Positions 1 to 5,650 of a DNA stretch of 12,868 bases are shown piece by piece. Below the pieces are notes generated by a model. The model was not told where the DNA came from. It saw only the letters and a list, made by a program, of their open reading frames with translations, and made no database searches. This DNA is from Pseudomonadota bacterium (lineage in GTDB: Bacteria > Pseudomonadota > Gammaproteobacteria > Burkholderiales > Ferrovaceae). Where the stretch lies: the NCBI GenBank assembly GCA_021811005.1, contig JAJZPY010000062.1, positions 1 to 12,868 of the forward strand, in the 5' to 3' direction. A program made the position numbers and the translations under genes. Position 1 is the stretch's first letter; the number at the start of each line of letters is the position of its first letter.

Positions 1-73
1 CGATGCACCGAAGGAGCAAGTGGCCAGCGGGTGCTGGGCATGAATCTCTCAGGTATCAAGGACAGGGGGAGCG
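1..73 (+). promoter_or_regulatory. Glycine riboswitch aptamer (5' end cut by window edge)
   Basis: The stretch carries conserved blocks of the glycine (gcvT-type) aptamer in the right order: CACCGAAGGAGCAAG at about 6-20, a perfect stem CCAGC (24-28)/GCTGG (33-37) around a GGGT loop, TGAATCTCTCAGGTA at 41-55, and GGACAG at 60-65. The CCGAAGG-GCAA, AATCTCTCAGG and GGACAG blocks are the class signature. The GGGGAGC that follows would be the 3' strand of P1, whose partner lies before base 1. It is therefore not possible to say whether this is a lone aptamer or the second of a tandem pair. It sits on the same strand as, and directly before, the PanE-like gene, so it presumably controls that gene. 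Recognition is by motif memory; a covariance-model search (Rfam RF00504) with upstream sequence would settle it. Confidence 0.85.
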
Positions 74-99
74 GCAACCGTCGTTGAATGGTTGCTTTT
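74..99 (+). terminator. Terminator-like expression platform of the glycine riboswitch
   Basis: GCAACC (74-79) pairs with GGTTGC (90-95), and a G-T and a T-A pair can extend the stem inward. TTTTC follows at 96-100. The hairpin starts directly after the presumed 3' strand of the aptamer's P1 helix. Forming one could therefore interfere with the other, the usual arrangement for transcriptional control by an ON switch. The T-tract is short, and a competing fold, GGGAGC (67-72) with GCTTCC (102-107), is also possible. Termination is inferred. Confidence 0.45.
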
Positions 100-129
100 C
101 TGCTTCCGATTCAACACGGGCTATGCTCT

Positions 130-134
130 GGAGA
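130..134 (+). promoter_or_regulatory. Ribosome binding site of the PanE-like gene
   Basis: GGAGA stands 7 bases before ATG 142, whereas no comparable site precedes the in-frame ATG 88. This decides the start in favour of 142. Confidence 0.65.
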
Positions 135-141
135 TTTCAGC

Positions 142-1239
142 ATGAGCCTCGAACACGATCAACCCGCACACGTCCTGATCCTGGGCGCCTCGTACGGTTC
201 CCTTTTCGCAACCAAGCTCGCCCTGGCAGGGCACTCGGCCCAGATGGTATGCCTGCCGGAAGAAGCCGCCCTGATCAATCAGGAAGGCACCCTCGTTCGC
301 CTGCCCGTCAAAGGACATGAGGGGCTGGTGGAAATCCGCTCCAAGCAGCTGCCGGGAAAAGTCAGCGCATCAGTGCCTTCCAAGGTCAACCTGGCAGAGT
401 TTGATCTCGTGGTATTGGCCATGCAGGAACCGCAGTACCGCGCGCCGGAGGTTCGCGGGCTGCTCAGGCAGGTTGCGGCCAGCCGCCTGCCCACGGTATC
501 GATCATGAACATGCCCCCCCTGCCCTATCTGTCCCGCATTCCCGGCCTGAATCCGGCCGATCTGGCCGAATGCTATACGGACGCCAGCGTTTGGGAAGGC
601 TTTGACCCTGACCTGATGACGCTCTGCAGTCCGGACCCGCAAGCCTTTCGCCCGGCCGACGAAGGACTGAACGTGCTGCAGGTTCGCCTGCCCACTAATT
701 TCAAGGCAGCCGCTTTCGGGCAGGAAGCGCCGACCCAACTGTTGCAGCGCCTGGCCGCCGACATCGAAGCGGTCCGTTGGCCCCTGAACGGCCAGATGGT
801 GGAATTGCCGGTCAAACTCAAGGTGCACGAATCCATTTTTGTCCCCATGGCCAAATGGAGCATGCTGATCGCGGGAAATTACCGCTGCGTGACCGCTGGC
901 GGCATTCGCCCCATCAAGGATGCGGTGCATTCCGACCTGACACTGTCCCGCACCATTTACAACTGGGTCAGCGCGCTTTGCCAGTCCCTGGGCGCATCCC
1001 CTGCCGACCTCGTCCCCTTCGAAAAATATGCTGCCGCGGCCAACAACCTGGCAAGCCCGTCCTCCGTGGCGCGCGCCTTGTTTGGAGGAGCCACCCATAT
1101 CGAGCGGGTGGACCTGCTGGTCCAGGCCATCGCCAAGTCCAAGGGCCTTCAGCTCCCGGAACTGGATGCTGTGGTCGCGCTGGTGAACGGCAAGCTGGAG
1201 TCAAACCGGACCGCGCACCAGAGGCCCCAGGCCGCCTGA
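142..1239 (+). CDS. Ketopantoate reductase (PanE/ApbA)-like NAD(P)-dependent dehydrogenase
   Basis: A 365-residue soluble protein. The N-terminus is a Rossmann fold with a glycine-rich turn (GASYGS, residues 15-20) after the first strand VLIL. The C-terminal half (about 235-352) follows the helical ApbA_C pattern, with the tail from THIE (318-321) to ALVNGKLE aligning without gaps to the usual TEID...ALV segment of PanE. Family members normally reduce 2-ketopantoate to pantoate with NADPH. Here the expected catalytic Lys-x-x-x-Asn pair is not kept: K238 is followed by Leu, not Asn, at +4. The usual Glu of TEID is His319. The protein is also about 60 residues longer than typical PanE, with extra sequence at about 145-230. 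The true substrate is therefore uncertain, and an opine-dehydrogenase-like role is another possibility. ATG 142 is preferred because GGAGA at 130-134 lies 7 bases upstream; the earlier in-frame ATG at 88 falls inside the riboswitch hairpin. Confidence 0.75.
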   Translation: MSLEHDQPAHVLILGASYGSLFATKLALAGHSAQMVCLPEEAALINQEGTLVRLPVKGHEGLVEIRSKQLPGKVSASVPSKVNLAEFDLVVLAMQEPQYRAPEVRGLLRQVAASRLPTVSIMNMPPLPYLSRIPGLNPADLAECYTDASVWEGFDPDLMTLCSPDPQAFRPADEGLNVLQVRLPTNFKAAAFGQEAPTQLLQRLAADIEAVRWPLNGQMVELPVKLKVHESIFVPMAKWSMLIAGNYRCVTAGGIRPIKDAVHSDLTLSRTIYNWVSALCQSLGASPADLVPFEKYAAAANNLASPSSVARALFGGATHIERVDLLVQAIAKSKGLQLPELDAVVALVNGKLESNRTAHQRPQAA

Positions 1240-1240
1240 C

Positions 1241-1260
1241 GTTTTTTCGATCGAAAAAGC
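1241..1260. repeat. Near-perfect 20-bp palindrome just after the PanE-like gene
   Basis: The sequence reads GTTTTTTCGATCGAAAAAGC, symmetric about 1250/1251 with a single G-T wobble. It begins one base after the stop codon. It provides an A-tract on the upstream side of the terminator that follows and may make it work in both directions; it could also be a protein-binding site. The role is inferred. Confidence 0.5.
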
Positions 1261-1269
1261 CGGATCCAC

Positions 1270-1304
1270 CGATTGGCCTGCCCCGTGCAGGCCAATCGCT
1301 TTTT
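1270..1304 (+). terminator. Strong intrinsic terminator after the PanE-like gene
   Basis: A perfect 12-bp stem, CGATTGGCCTGC (1270-1281) with GCAGGCCAATCG (1287-1298), closes a 5-base CCCGT loop. It is followed by CTTTTT at 1299-1304. This is a textbook rho-independent terminator and isolates the riboswitch/reductase unit from the genes downstream. Confidence 0.9.
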
Positions 1305-1416
1305 GATGCACCACAATGGCAATCCGGCCTGATATAAAACGCACCTTGTTGCACCCCCTGTGCACCCGTCCACCGTGCAGAATGCCCCCCACGCCCGGAG
1401 ACATCGCTGTAACACA

Positions 1417-1439
1417 TTGAATCAAATAAGTTTATTCAA
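1417..1439. repeat. Imperfect 23-bp palindrome, candidate activator site
   Basis: TTGAATCAAATAAG and the TTTATTCAA that follows pair at 9 of 11 positions around base 1428. Partial outer symmetry extends it: AACACATT at 1411-1418 against AATGTTTGT at 1445-1453. The dyad lies about 25 bases before the sigma-54-type -24 element and about 60 bases before the predicted transcription start. It could bind an activator or a repressor; which protein would bind is unknown. Confidence 0.4.
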
Positions 1440-1462
1440 CACGAAATGTTTGTAACCAAAAG

Positions 1463-1479
1463 TTGGCACGGTTATCGCT
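1463..1479 (+). promoter_or_regulatory. Sigma-54 (RpoN)-type promoter
   Basis: TTGGCACGGTTATCGCT matches the RpoN consensus TTGGCACG-N4-TTGCT, with one mismatch in the -12 box (TCGC for TTGC). The invariant GG (1465-1466) and GC (1477-1478) are separated by exactly the required 10 bases. The predicted start of transcription is near 1490, about 94 bases before the ATG at 1584. No RpoN-dependent activator gene is seen in the window. Confidence 0.6.
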
Positions 1480-1572
1480 AGATATCCAGTGAAGGCGGCG
1501 ATCTCACGGTCTCGCGAAAGCTGAAACCGGGACAGGAGCGCCGGGCAGTCGGGGATGAAGGGTTCAAAGCAA

Positions 1573-1577
1573 GGGGG
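1573..1577 (+). promoter_or_regulatory. Ribosome binding site of the small membrane protein
   Basis: A run of five G bases, flanked by A, sits 6 bases before ATG 1584. It is the main evidence that this short reading frame is translated. Confidence 0.5.
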
Positions 1578-1583
1578 CAAATC

Positions 1584-1802
1584 ATGGCAAAAGTGAACGT
1601 TGTGATCCTGGTTTTGGCTATCTTTTTCGCCAGCGTGTTGACTGGCGTCGCGTACGGAAAGCACAGCAGGAACCTGAAGCTGGCCCGATCCGGGCTGCCG
1701 GGCCAGCCCGCTTCCGTTGTTCAGGCGTGCGTTTCCGTGCCCGACGACGAATCGGCGGAAGAATCAAGCTGTCCTGCGGTTGCTTCCGTCTTCGATCCAT
1801 GA
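1584..1802 (+). CDS. Small single-pass membrane protein, unknown function
   Basis: A 72-residue protein I do not recognise. Residues 4-25 (VNVVILVLAIFFASVLTGVAYG) form one hydrophobic helix after a short positively charged start, followed by a basic stretch (KHSRNLKLAR). This suggests a membrane anchor or an uncleaved signal. The remaining 40 or so residues are polar and acidic (DDESAEESS) with two cysteines (about 49 and 63). The gene is supported by GGGGG at 1573-1577, 6 bases before the ATG, and by the sigma-54-type promoter upstream. The next gene, a DUF302 protein, follows 79 bases later on the same strand, so the two may be co-transcribed. The function is unknown. It could be a regulatory small membrane protein or a subunit of a membrane complex. 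Confidence 0.6.
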   Translation: MAKVNVVILVLAIFFASVLTGVAYGKHSRNLKLARSGLPGQPASVVQACVSVPDDESAEESSCPAVASVFDP

Positions 1803-1826
1803 GCGAAAGGCCGTCGGCCTGACACG

Positions 1827-1852
1827 TTCCGTGCGGTTTCAACGACCGTACG
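1827..1852 (+). repeat. Small hairpin between the membrane-protein and DUF302 genes
   Basis: CGTGCGGT pairs with ACCGTACG (one G-T pair) around a 7-base TTCAACG loop. No T-tract follows, so it is not a typical terminator. It might stabilise or attenuate a shared transcript. Positions are approximate to a base or two. Confidence 0.3.
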
Positions 1853-1881
1853 GCTGACAGACTCTGCACACTTGATGAACC

Positions 1882-2274
1882 ATGAATATTGAACGTTTTC
1901 CGGTACGCATTGACGTTGCCAGCTGTGCAGAAAAAATCAAGGTTGCCGCCGCGGCGTTTCCAATGGGCGTGATGGCGCACATCAACAGCCAGGCGAACTG
2001 CGCAAATATGGGGTATGCAGCCGCGCCGGACCAGATTCTGGAAATATTCCGGCCGGACTATGCCGTAAAAATCTGGTCTGTGGAAAAACAGGCCGGCCTG
2101 GATATCCCGATCCGCATTCACCTCAGCGAGTACGAAGGAAAAACCTGGGTGGCCTATCGGCTACCCACTTCCGTGTTCAGACCCTGGAACAATCGCGACC
2201 TTCATTCCATTGGCGTGGAACTGGATTTCATTTTTTTGCGCCTGCTGTCCGCACTCGATGACGTGAGGGTGTAG
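1882..2274 (+). CDS. DUF302 family protein
   Basis: A 130-residue soluble protein. Residues about 26-98 carry the DUF302 pattern: a mid-protein ILEIFRPDYAVKIWSVEKQAG helix-and-turn region, then IPIRIHLSEYEGKTWVAYRLPTSVF (75-99), matching the family's '...IPLRVYVYE-GKTYVSYRKPS' strand pair. It ends in a helix typical of the family (IGVELDFIFLRLLSAL, 110-125). DUF302 domains are widespread small alpha/beta proteins without an established biochemical role, so no function is assigned. No clear ribosome binding site precedes the ATG at 1882; an overlapping ATG at 1875 is out of frame and stops at once. The gene probably depends on the sigma-54-type promoter upstream of the membrane-protein gene, although the 79-bp gap could hold a promoter I do not recognise. 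Confidence 0.75.
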   Translation: MNIERFPVRIDVASCAEKIKVAAAAFPMGVMAHINSQANCANMGYAAAPDQILEIFRPDYAVKIWSVEKQAGLDIPIRIHLSEYEGKTWVAYRLPTSVFRPWNNRDLHSIGVELDFIFLRLLSALDDVRV

Positions 2275-2312
2275 CACCGCGCCGCAAGCCGCATGCCCGG
2301 CCCTTCTGCGGC

Positions 2313-2318
2313 TATAAT
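2313..2318 (+). promoter_or_regulatory. Possible -10 element close to the transporter start
   Basis: A perfect TATAAT ends 10 bases before ATG 2329. If used, transcription would begin almost at the start codon, giving a leaderless or near-leaderless mRNA, which agrees with the absence of a ribosome binding site. No good -35 box is found 16-18 bases upstream, so this is weak. Confidence 0.3.
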
Positions 2319-2328
2319 TCCACCCTTG

Positions 2329-3222
2329 ATGATCGAACGCCTTGCCAACCCTTATCTTATCCTGACGCTTACGGCGCTGTTCTGGTCCAGCAACATGGTG
2401 GTCGGCCGGGCTTTCAGCACGGAAGTCCCTCCATTCGCCTTTGCCTTCGGACGCTGGACCGTTGCCGCCCTGTTTGTCCTTCCCCTGGCACGACCCTACC
2501 TGAAGGAACAGTGGCCACAGTTGCGCCGGGGTTGGCCCGTCCTGCTGATCCTGGGACTGCTGGGCATCGGAGGCTACAACACGCTGGCCTATCTGGGCTT
2601 GCAATACACCACAGCCACCAATGCCGCTCTCCTCAATTCTTTCATTCCCATCGCCACCATCGCGCTTTCCTGGGCGTTTTTCGGAAAACGCCTGAACCTC
2701 ATGGAAAGCCTGGGGGTCCTGATTTCGCTTGCGGGAGTCATGACCATCGTGGGACGAGGCAGCCTGACCGTGCTTGCGGGGCTGCATCTCAATATCGGAG
2801 ACCTGTGGCTGCTGCTTGCCGTGCTGGATTGGGCGCTCTATACGATCGCGCTCAGCTGGAGACCGGCAGGCGTTCACCCCATGCTGATGTTGGCGGCCAT
2901 GATCCTGATCGGCCTTGCAGCCCTGGCCCCTGCCACCCTCTGGGAAATGGAACGCGGCCGTCATGCCGTCTTCACACCAGGCTCCATGGCTGCCATTGCC
3001 TACGTGGGGATATTTCCCGGCTTCCTGAGCTATGTGTTCTACAACCGCGGAGTAGCCGCCATCGGCGCCAGCAAGGCCAGCCTGTTCATTCACCTCATGC
3101 CGGTCTTTGGCACGCTGCTGGCAGCGCTCTTTCTGTCTGAAACGCCCCGGAGTTATCACTTCCTCGGCATCGCCCTCATCTTCGCAGGCATCGGCCTGAC
3201 GATGACGCAACGCAACCGGTAA
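2329..3222 (+). CDS. DMT superfamily transporter, EamA family
   Basis: A 297-residue integral membrane protein with two EamA repeats, about residues 8-135 and 150-290, and around ten hydrophobic helices. Repeat landmarks are visible: ALFWSSNMVVGRAF near the start, and YLGLQYTTATNAALLNSFIPI in the first repeat with its counterpart GVAAIGASKASLFIHLMPVFGTLLAALFLSE in the second. Such proteins export or import small metabolites, often amino acids or cofactor precursors, by antiport; the substrate cannot be read from sequence. ATG 2329 (MIERLANPY) is chosen over the in-frame ATG at 2293 because it places the start just before the first helix. Neither has a clear ribosome binding site. TATAAT at 2313-2318 lies just upstream. 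The gene converges on alanine dehydrogenase with a 12-bp gap. Confidence 0.88.
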   Translation: MIERLANPYLILTLTALFWSSNMVVGRAFSTEVPPFAFAFGRWTVAALFVLPLARPYLKEQWPQLRRGWPVLLILGLLGIGGYNTLAYLGLQYTTATNAALLNSFIPIATIALSWAFFGKRLNLMESLGVLISLAGVMTIVGRGSLTVLAGLHLNIGDLWLLLAVLDWALYTIALSWRPAGVHPMLMLAAMILIGLAALAPATLWEMERGRHAVFTPGSMAAIAYVGIFPGFLSYVFYNRGVAAIGASKASLFIHLMPVFGTLLAALFLSETPRSYHFLGIALIFAGIGLTMTQRNR

Positions 3223-3234
3223 CCCCCCACCCCG

Positions 3235-4341
3235 TCACAGCGCCGCCGGCGTGTAGGGTTTTCCCAACGCTTCGGCCACGGCACGGCAGGTGATCTGTCC
3301 CTGATGGACATTGAGTCCGGCAAACAGATGCGAGTCATCGCGACAGGCTTGCCGCCAGCCTTTGTCCGCCAGGGCCAGAACGAACGGCAGCGTGGCGTGA
3401 TTGAGGGCAAAGGCCGACGTGCGCGGCACGGCCCCCGGCATGTTGGCCACCGCATAATGGATGATGCCGTCCACCTCAAATACCGGATCCTGGTGGGTGG
3501 TGGGACGCGATGTTTCGAAACATCCCCCTTGGTCGATGGCGATATCCACCAGCACGACGCCGTGCTGCAAGGACGCCAGATGCTCGCGCCGCACCAGTTT
3601 TGGCGTGGTGGCGCCGGGGATGAGGACCGCGCCGATGACCAGATCGGCTCGCGCAATCGCCTCTTCGATGGCATCCGCCGTGGAATACACCGTGCGCAAG
3701 CGGCTGCCGTAAAGATCGTCCAGGCGTCGCAGTTTGCTCAGCGAGCGGTCGAACACGGTCACCTGTGCGCCCAGTCCTGCTGCCGTGCGGGCTGCCTGGG
3801 TGCCCGCAGTCCCTGCACCCAGCACCACCACGCGCGCTGAAGCGGCACCGGGAACCCCGGACAGCAAAATGCCCCGGCGCCCCCAGGGTTTTTGCAAATA
3901 GGTCGCTCCCACCTGAATCGACATGCGCCCGGCCACTTCGCTCATGGGGGCAAGCAACGGCAACCCCCCACCGGCATCGGTGACCGTTTCATAGGCGATA
4001 GCCGTGACGCCTGATGCCTGCAGCAGCTCTGTCTGCCGGGGATCAGGCGCCAGGTGCAGGTACGTGAACAGCACCTGGCCTTCGCGCAGCAGGGCGCATT
4101 CCCGGGGTTGAGGCTCCTTCACTTTCACCACCAGTTCGGCGAATTCAAAAACGGAGGCCGCGTCGGGAACGATGTGTCCACCCGCTTTCCGGTAGTCCAC
4201 ATCTTCACAGCCAATCCCCATCCCGGCGCCTGTTTCCACAGCCACCTCGTGGCCGCGCATCACCGCTTCGCGCACCGCGTCCGGCGTCATCCCGACCCGG
4301 TATTCGTGAACCTTGATCTCCCTGGGAACGCCGATACGCAT
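3235..4341 (-). CDS. ald: Alanine dehydrogenase
   Basis: A 368-residue enzyme of the usual length for Ald, which interconverts L-alanine and pyruvate plus ammonia with NAD. The start MRIGVPREIK is the family signature. The pyruvate-binding and catalytic residues are in the standard places: K75 in KVKEPQ, H96 in YLHLAP, and D270 in VDIAIDQGG. The NAD fold has VVVLGAGTAG (171-180) and the acidic D198 at the end of the next strand. The NMPGAVPRTSAFALNHATLPF block (300-320) is also typical. ATG 4341 is supported by AGGAGG (complement of 4352-4357), 10 bases upstream. The gene is divergent from the GGDEF gene across 141 bp and convergent with the DMT transporter. It may serve alanine breakdown or ammonia assimilation; some family members also reduce glyoxylate to glycine. 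All key residues appear intact. Confidence 0.95.
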   Translation of the reverse strand: MRIGVPREIKVHEYRVGMTPDAVREAVMRGHEVAVETGAGMGIGCEDVDYRKAGGHIVPDAASVFEFAELVVKVKEPQPRECALLREGQVLFTYLHLAPDPRQTELLQASGVTAIAYETVTDAGGGLPLLAPMSEVAGRMSIQVGATYLQKPWGRRGILLSGVPGAASARVVVLGAGTAGTQAARTAAGLGAQVTVFDRSLSKLRRLDDLYGSRLRTVYSTADAIEEAIARADLVIGAVLIPGATTPKLVRREHLASLQHGVVLVDIAIDQGGCFETSRPTTHQDPVFEVDGIIHYAVANMPGAVPRTSAFALNHATLPFVLALADKGWRQACRDDSHLFAGLNVHQGQITCRAVAEALGKPYTPAAL

Positions 4342-4351
4342 GATTGCCGAA

Positions 4352-4357
4352 CCTCCT
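4352..4357 (-). promoter_or_regulatory. Ribosome binding site of ald
   Basis: CCTCCT on the plus strand, read as AGGAGG on the minus strand, is a full consensus site 10 bases before the ald ATG. Confidence 0.7.
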
Positions 4358-4385
4358 GGAAAAACGATACACGCATAAAGAGTCC

Positions 4386-4413
4386 TTTGCAGAAAGCCGT
4401 CTGTTGCTATACT
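4386..4413 (+). promoter_or_regulatory. Sigma-70-type promoter of the GGDEF-polX unit
   Basis: TTTGCA (4386-4391) and TATACT (4408-4413) are 16 bases apart, and the -10 is preceded by TGC, making it an extended -10. The predicted transcript start is near 4420, about 63 bases before the ATG at 4483. It lies in the divergent region shared with ald. Confidence 0.5.
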
Positions 4414-4482
4414 TGAAAGCTTGAACAGGCCGCACTTGGAAACAACAGCAACAAAAACCCTTCCTTTTGTAAGGCAACTGTC

Positions 4483-5631
4483 ATGTCCAATGAGTCACCC
4501 CGTCGCTTCAATGCGCTGGGACTTTTTTGGCCAGTCACCTTCAAGCCCGCTCCCGGCAACGACCAGGACCAGGCTCTGGTCCGCTTTTGCCTGACCGCCG
4601 CCTTCACACTTGCTGTCATCGTGCTGCAGTGGAAAGGGGAAACCATCTACAAAATCTGGTGGGCAATACTGGCCTACGGACTTTTTTCCTATGCCTGGAT
4701 CTGGATTACCGGTTGTAACTTGCTGCCTTTTGCCCGGCGCCTGCATATCGGGCTGGTACTGGACAACCTGCTGCTTGGCCTGGCCTTCTATCTGGGCGGC
4801 AGCTTTTTCAGCCTGGCCAGTTGGGCCCCGACCGCAGCCGCCATTGGGTATGGCCTGCGTTTCGGCTCCCGCTACACGTTTTACTCGGTCGCCCTGGGCA
4901 TCGTGTGTACCGGCTGTGCTTTGATCTGGTCCCCCTACTGGAGTCAGCAGCCCCTGTTTTCCACCAGCATCCTGATCACGCTGTTCGTCGTACCCGGTTA
5001 TGCCGTTCGCCTTTCCAAACAAATGGCCATCACCCAGCACGAACTGGAACGCAAAGCCGCCGTTCTGGAAACTGCCAGCCGCACCGACTCCCTCACGGGG
5101 CTCATCAATCGCCGTGGCCTGCTTGAAATACTGACCGACCACCTGCAGGCTTTGCCCCATGCCGCCCACCCCAGCGCGCTGCTTTTTATCGACCTCGACG
5201 ATTTCAAGGCCATCAACGATGCGGTCGGTCACATCGCCGGCGATCTCGCGCTCAAGTCTGCCGCGGAACACCTGGTGAGCTGCCTGCGCCCTGACGATTA
5301 CATTTCGCGCCTGGGCGGCGACGAATTCGTGGTGCTGATCCCACGCATCGTGACGGAACGCGAAGCCCACAACGTTTCACTGCGCATCCTGGAACAGTTT
5401 CACACCATCACAATCCCGGGCTCGCCCGATCCGGGCCTCAATGCCAGCATCGGCATCTGCCAGTTGCCGCATCCCAATGCCCTGGATGCCGAATCCGCAT
5501 TGCACATGGCAGACCGCCTGATGTATGAAGCCAAACGCTCGGGAAAAAACCAGATCGTGTTCCTGGATCCCGCAAAGCAGGCCGCTCCCGAGAGCTCGAG
5601 CGGCGCATTCGAGTTTCTGCCGGAAAATTGA
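4483..5631 (+). CDS. Membrane-bound diguanylate cyclase with RpfC-like sensor region
   Basis: A 382-residue protein. Residues about 30-176 contain five or six hydrophobic helices. A short linker follows, and the GGDEF domain runs from about 195 to 365. The domain has DSLTGLINRRG (202-212), the metal site in FIDLDDFKAIND (235-246) and an intact active loop GGDEF (278-282). The inhibitory I-site RPDD (269-272) lies exactly five residues before the loop. The protein should therefore make cyclic di-GMP from two GTP and be inhibited by its product. The membrane part, with DQDQALVRF at the start and IGYGLRFGSRYTFYSVAL (121-138) in the middle, resembles the input region of RpfC-type sensor kinases, suggesting a lipid-like or hydrophobic signal; that is inference. 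AAGG at 4471-4474 lies 8 bases before the ATG. polX follows after 19 bp. Confidence 0.9.
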   Translation: MSNESPRRFNALGLFWPVTFKPAPGNDQDQALVRFCLTAAFTLAVIVLQWKGETIYKIWWAILAYGLFSYAWIWITGCNLLPFARRLHIGLVLDNLLLGLAFYLGGSFFSLASWAPTAAAIGYGLRFGSRYTFYSVALGIVCTGCALIWSPYWSQQPLFSTSILITLFVVPGYAVRLSKQMAITQHELERKAAVLETASRTDSLTGLINRRGLLEILTDHLQALPHAAHPSALLFIDLDDFKAINDAVGHIAGDLALKSAAEHLVSCLRPDDYISRLGGDEFVVLIPRIVTEREAHNVSLRILEQFHTITIPGSPDPGLNASIGICQLPHPNALDAESALHMADRLMYEAKRSGKNQIVFLDPAKQAAPESSSGAFEFLPEN

Positions 5632-5650
5632 GCCGCGGCGGCGGATGCCC

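Larger units (their letters stand above)
1305..1583 (+). other. 279-bp non-coding region with promoter and 5' leader
   Basis: No convincing gene is seen here. The first part (1305-1410) holds only a short TGCAC/GTGCA inverted repeat at about 1350-1363. The middle holds an A+T-rich dyad (1417-1439) and a sigma-54-type promoter (1463-1479). The last 94 bases would form the 5' untranslated leader of the small membrane protein gene. That leader contains possible short stems, such as CCGG/CCGG around 1530-1550, but I recognise no known RNA family. Confidence 0.6.

Noticed and set aside
1..87. Open frame running in from the left edge to TGA at 85-87, and another ending at 41-43, as possible C-termini of an upstream gene.
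   Set aside because: The bases match glycine riboswitch blocks closely, which explains the stretch better than unrecognisable peptide tails.
88..141. Upstream ATG at 88 as the start of the PanE-like gene.
   Set aside because: It lies inside the terminator-like hairpin and lacks a ribosome binding site, and the extra 18 residues do not resemble the family start; ATG 142 has GGAGA at good spacing.
1345..1380. Repeated TGCAC/GTGCA elements as a possible operator array.
   Set aside because: The units are short, irregularly spaced and not more than expected in a C-rich spacer.
1490..1583. Leader resembling a cyclic di-GMP-I riboswitch because of GCGAAAGC and a G-rich end.
   Set aside because: The diagnostic blocks (CACGCA-AGGGCAAACC and GACGCAAAGCC) are absent or out of order.
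2161..3210. 349-residue minus-strand open frame opposite the DMT transporter.
   Set aside because: It is a shadow frame rich in Q, G, H and D, with no domain. The plus strand encodes a clear EamA transporter.
5525..5650. Extension of PolX upstream to 5525, overlapping the cyclase gene.
   Set aside because: The added residues are Arg/Pro-rich shadow translation of the cyclase C-terminus. PolX proteins start at MPVHNADI-like sequence.
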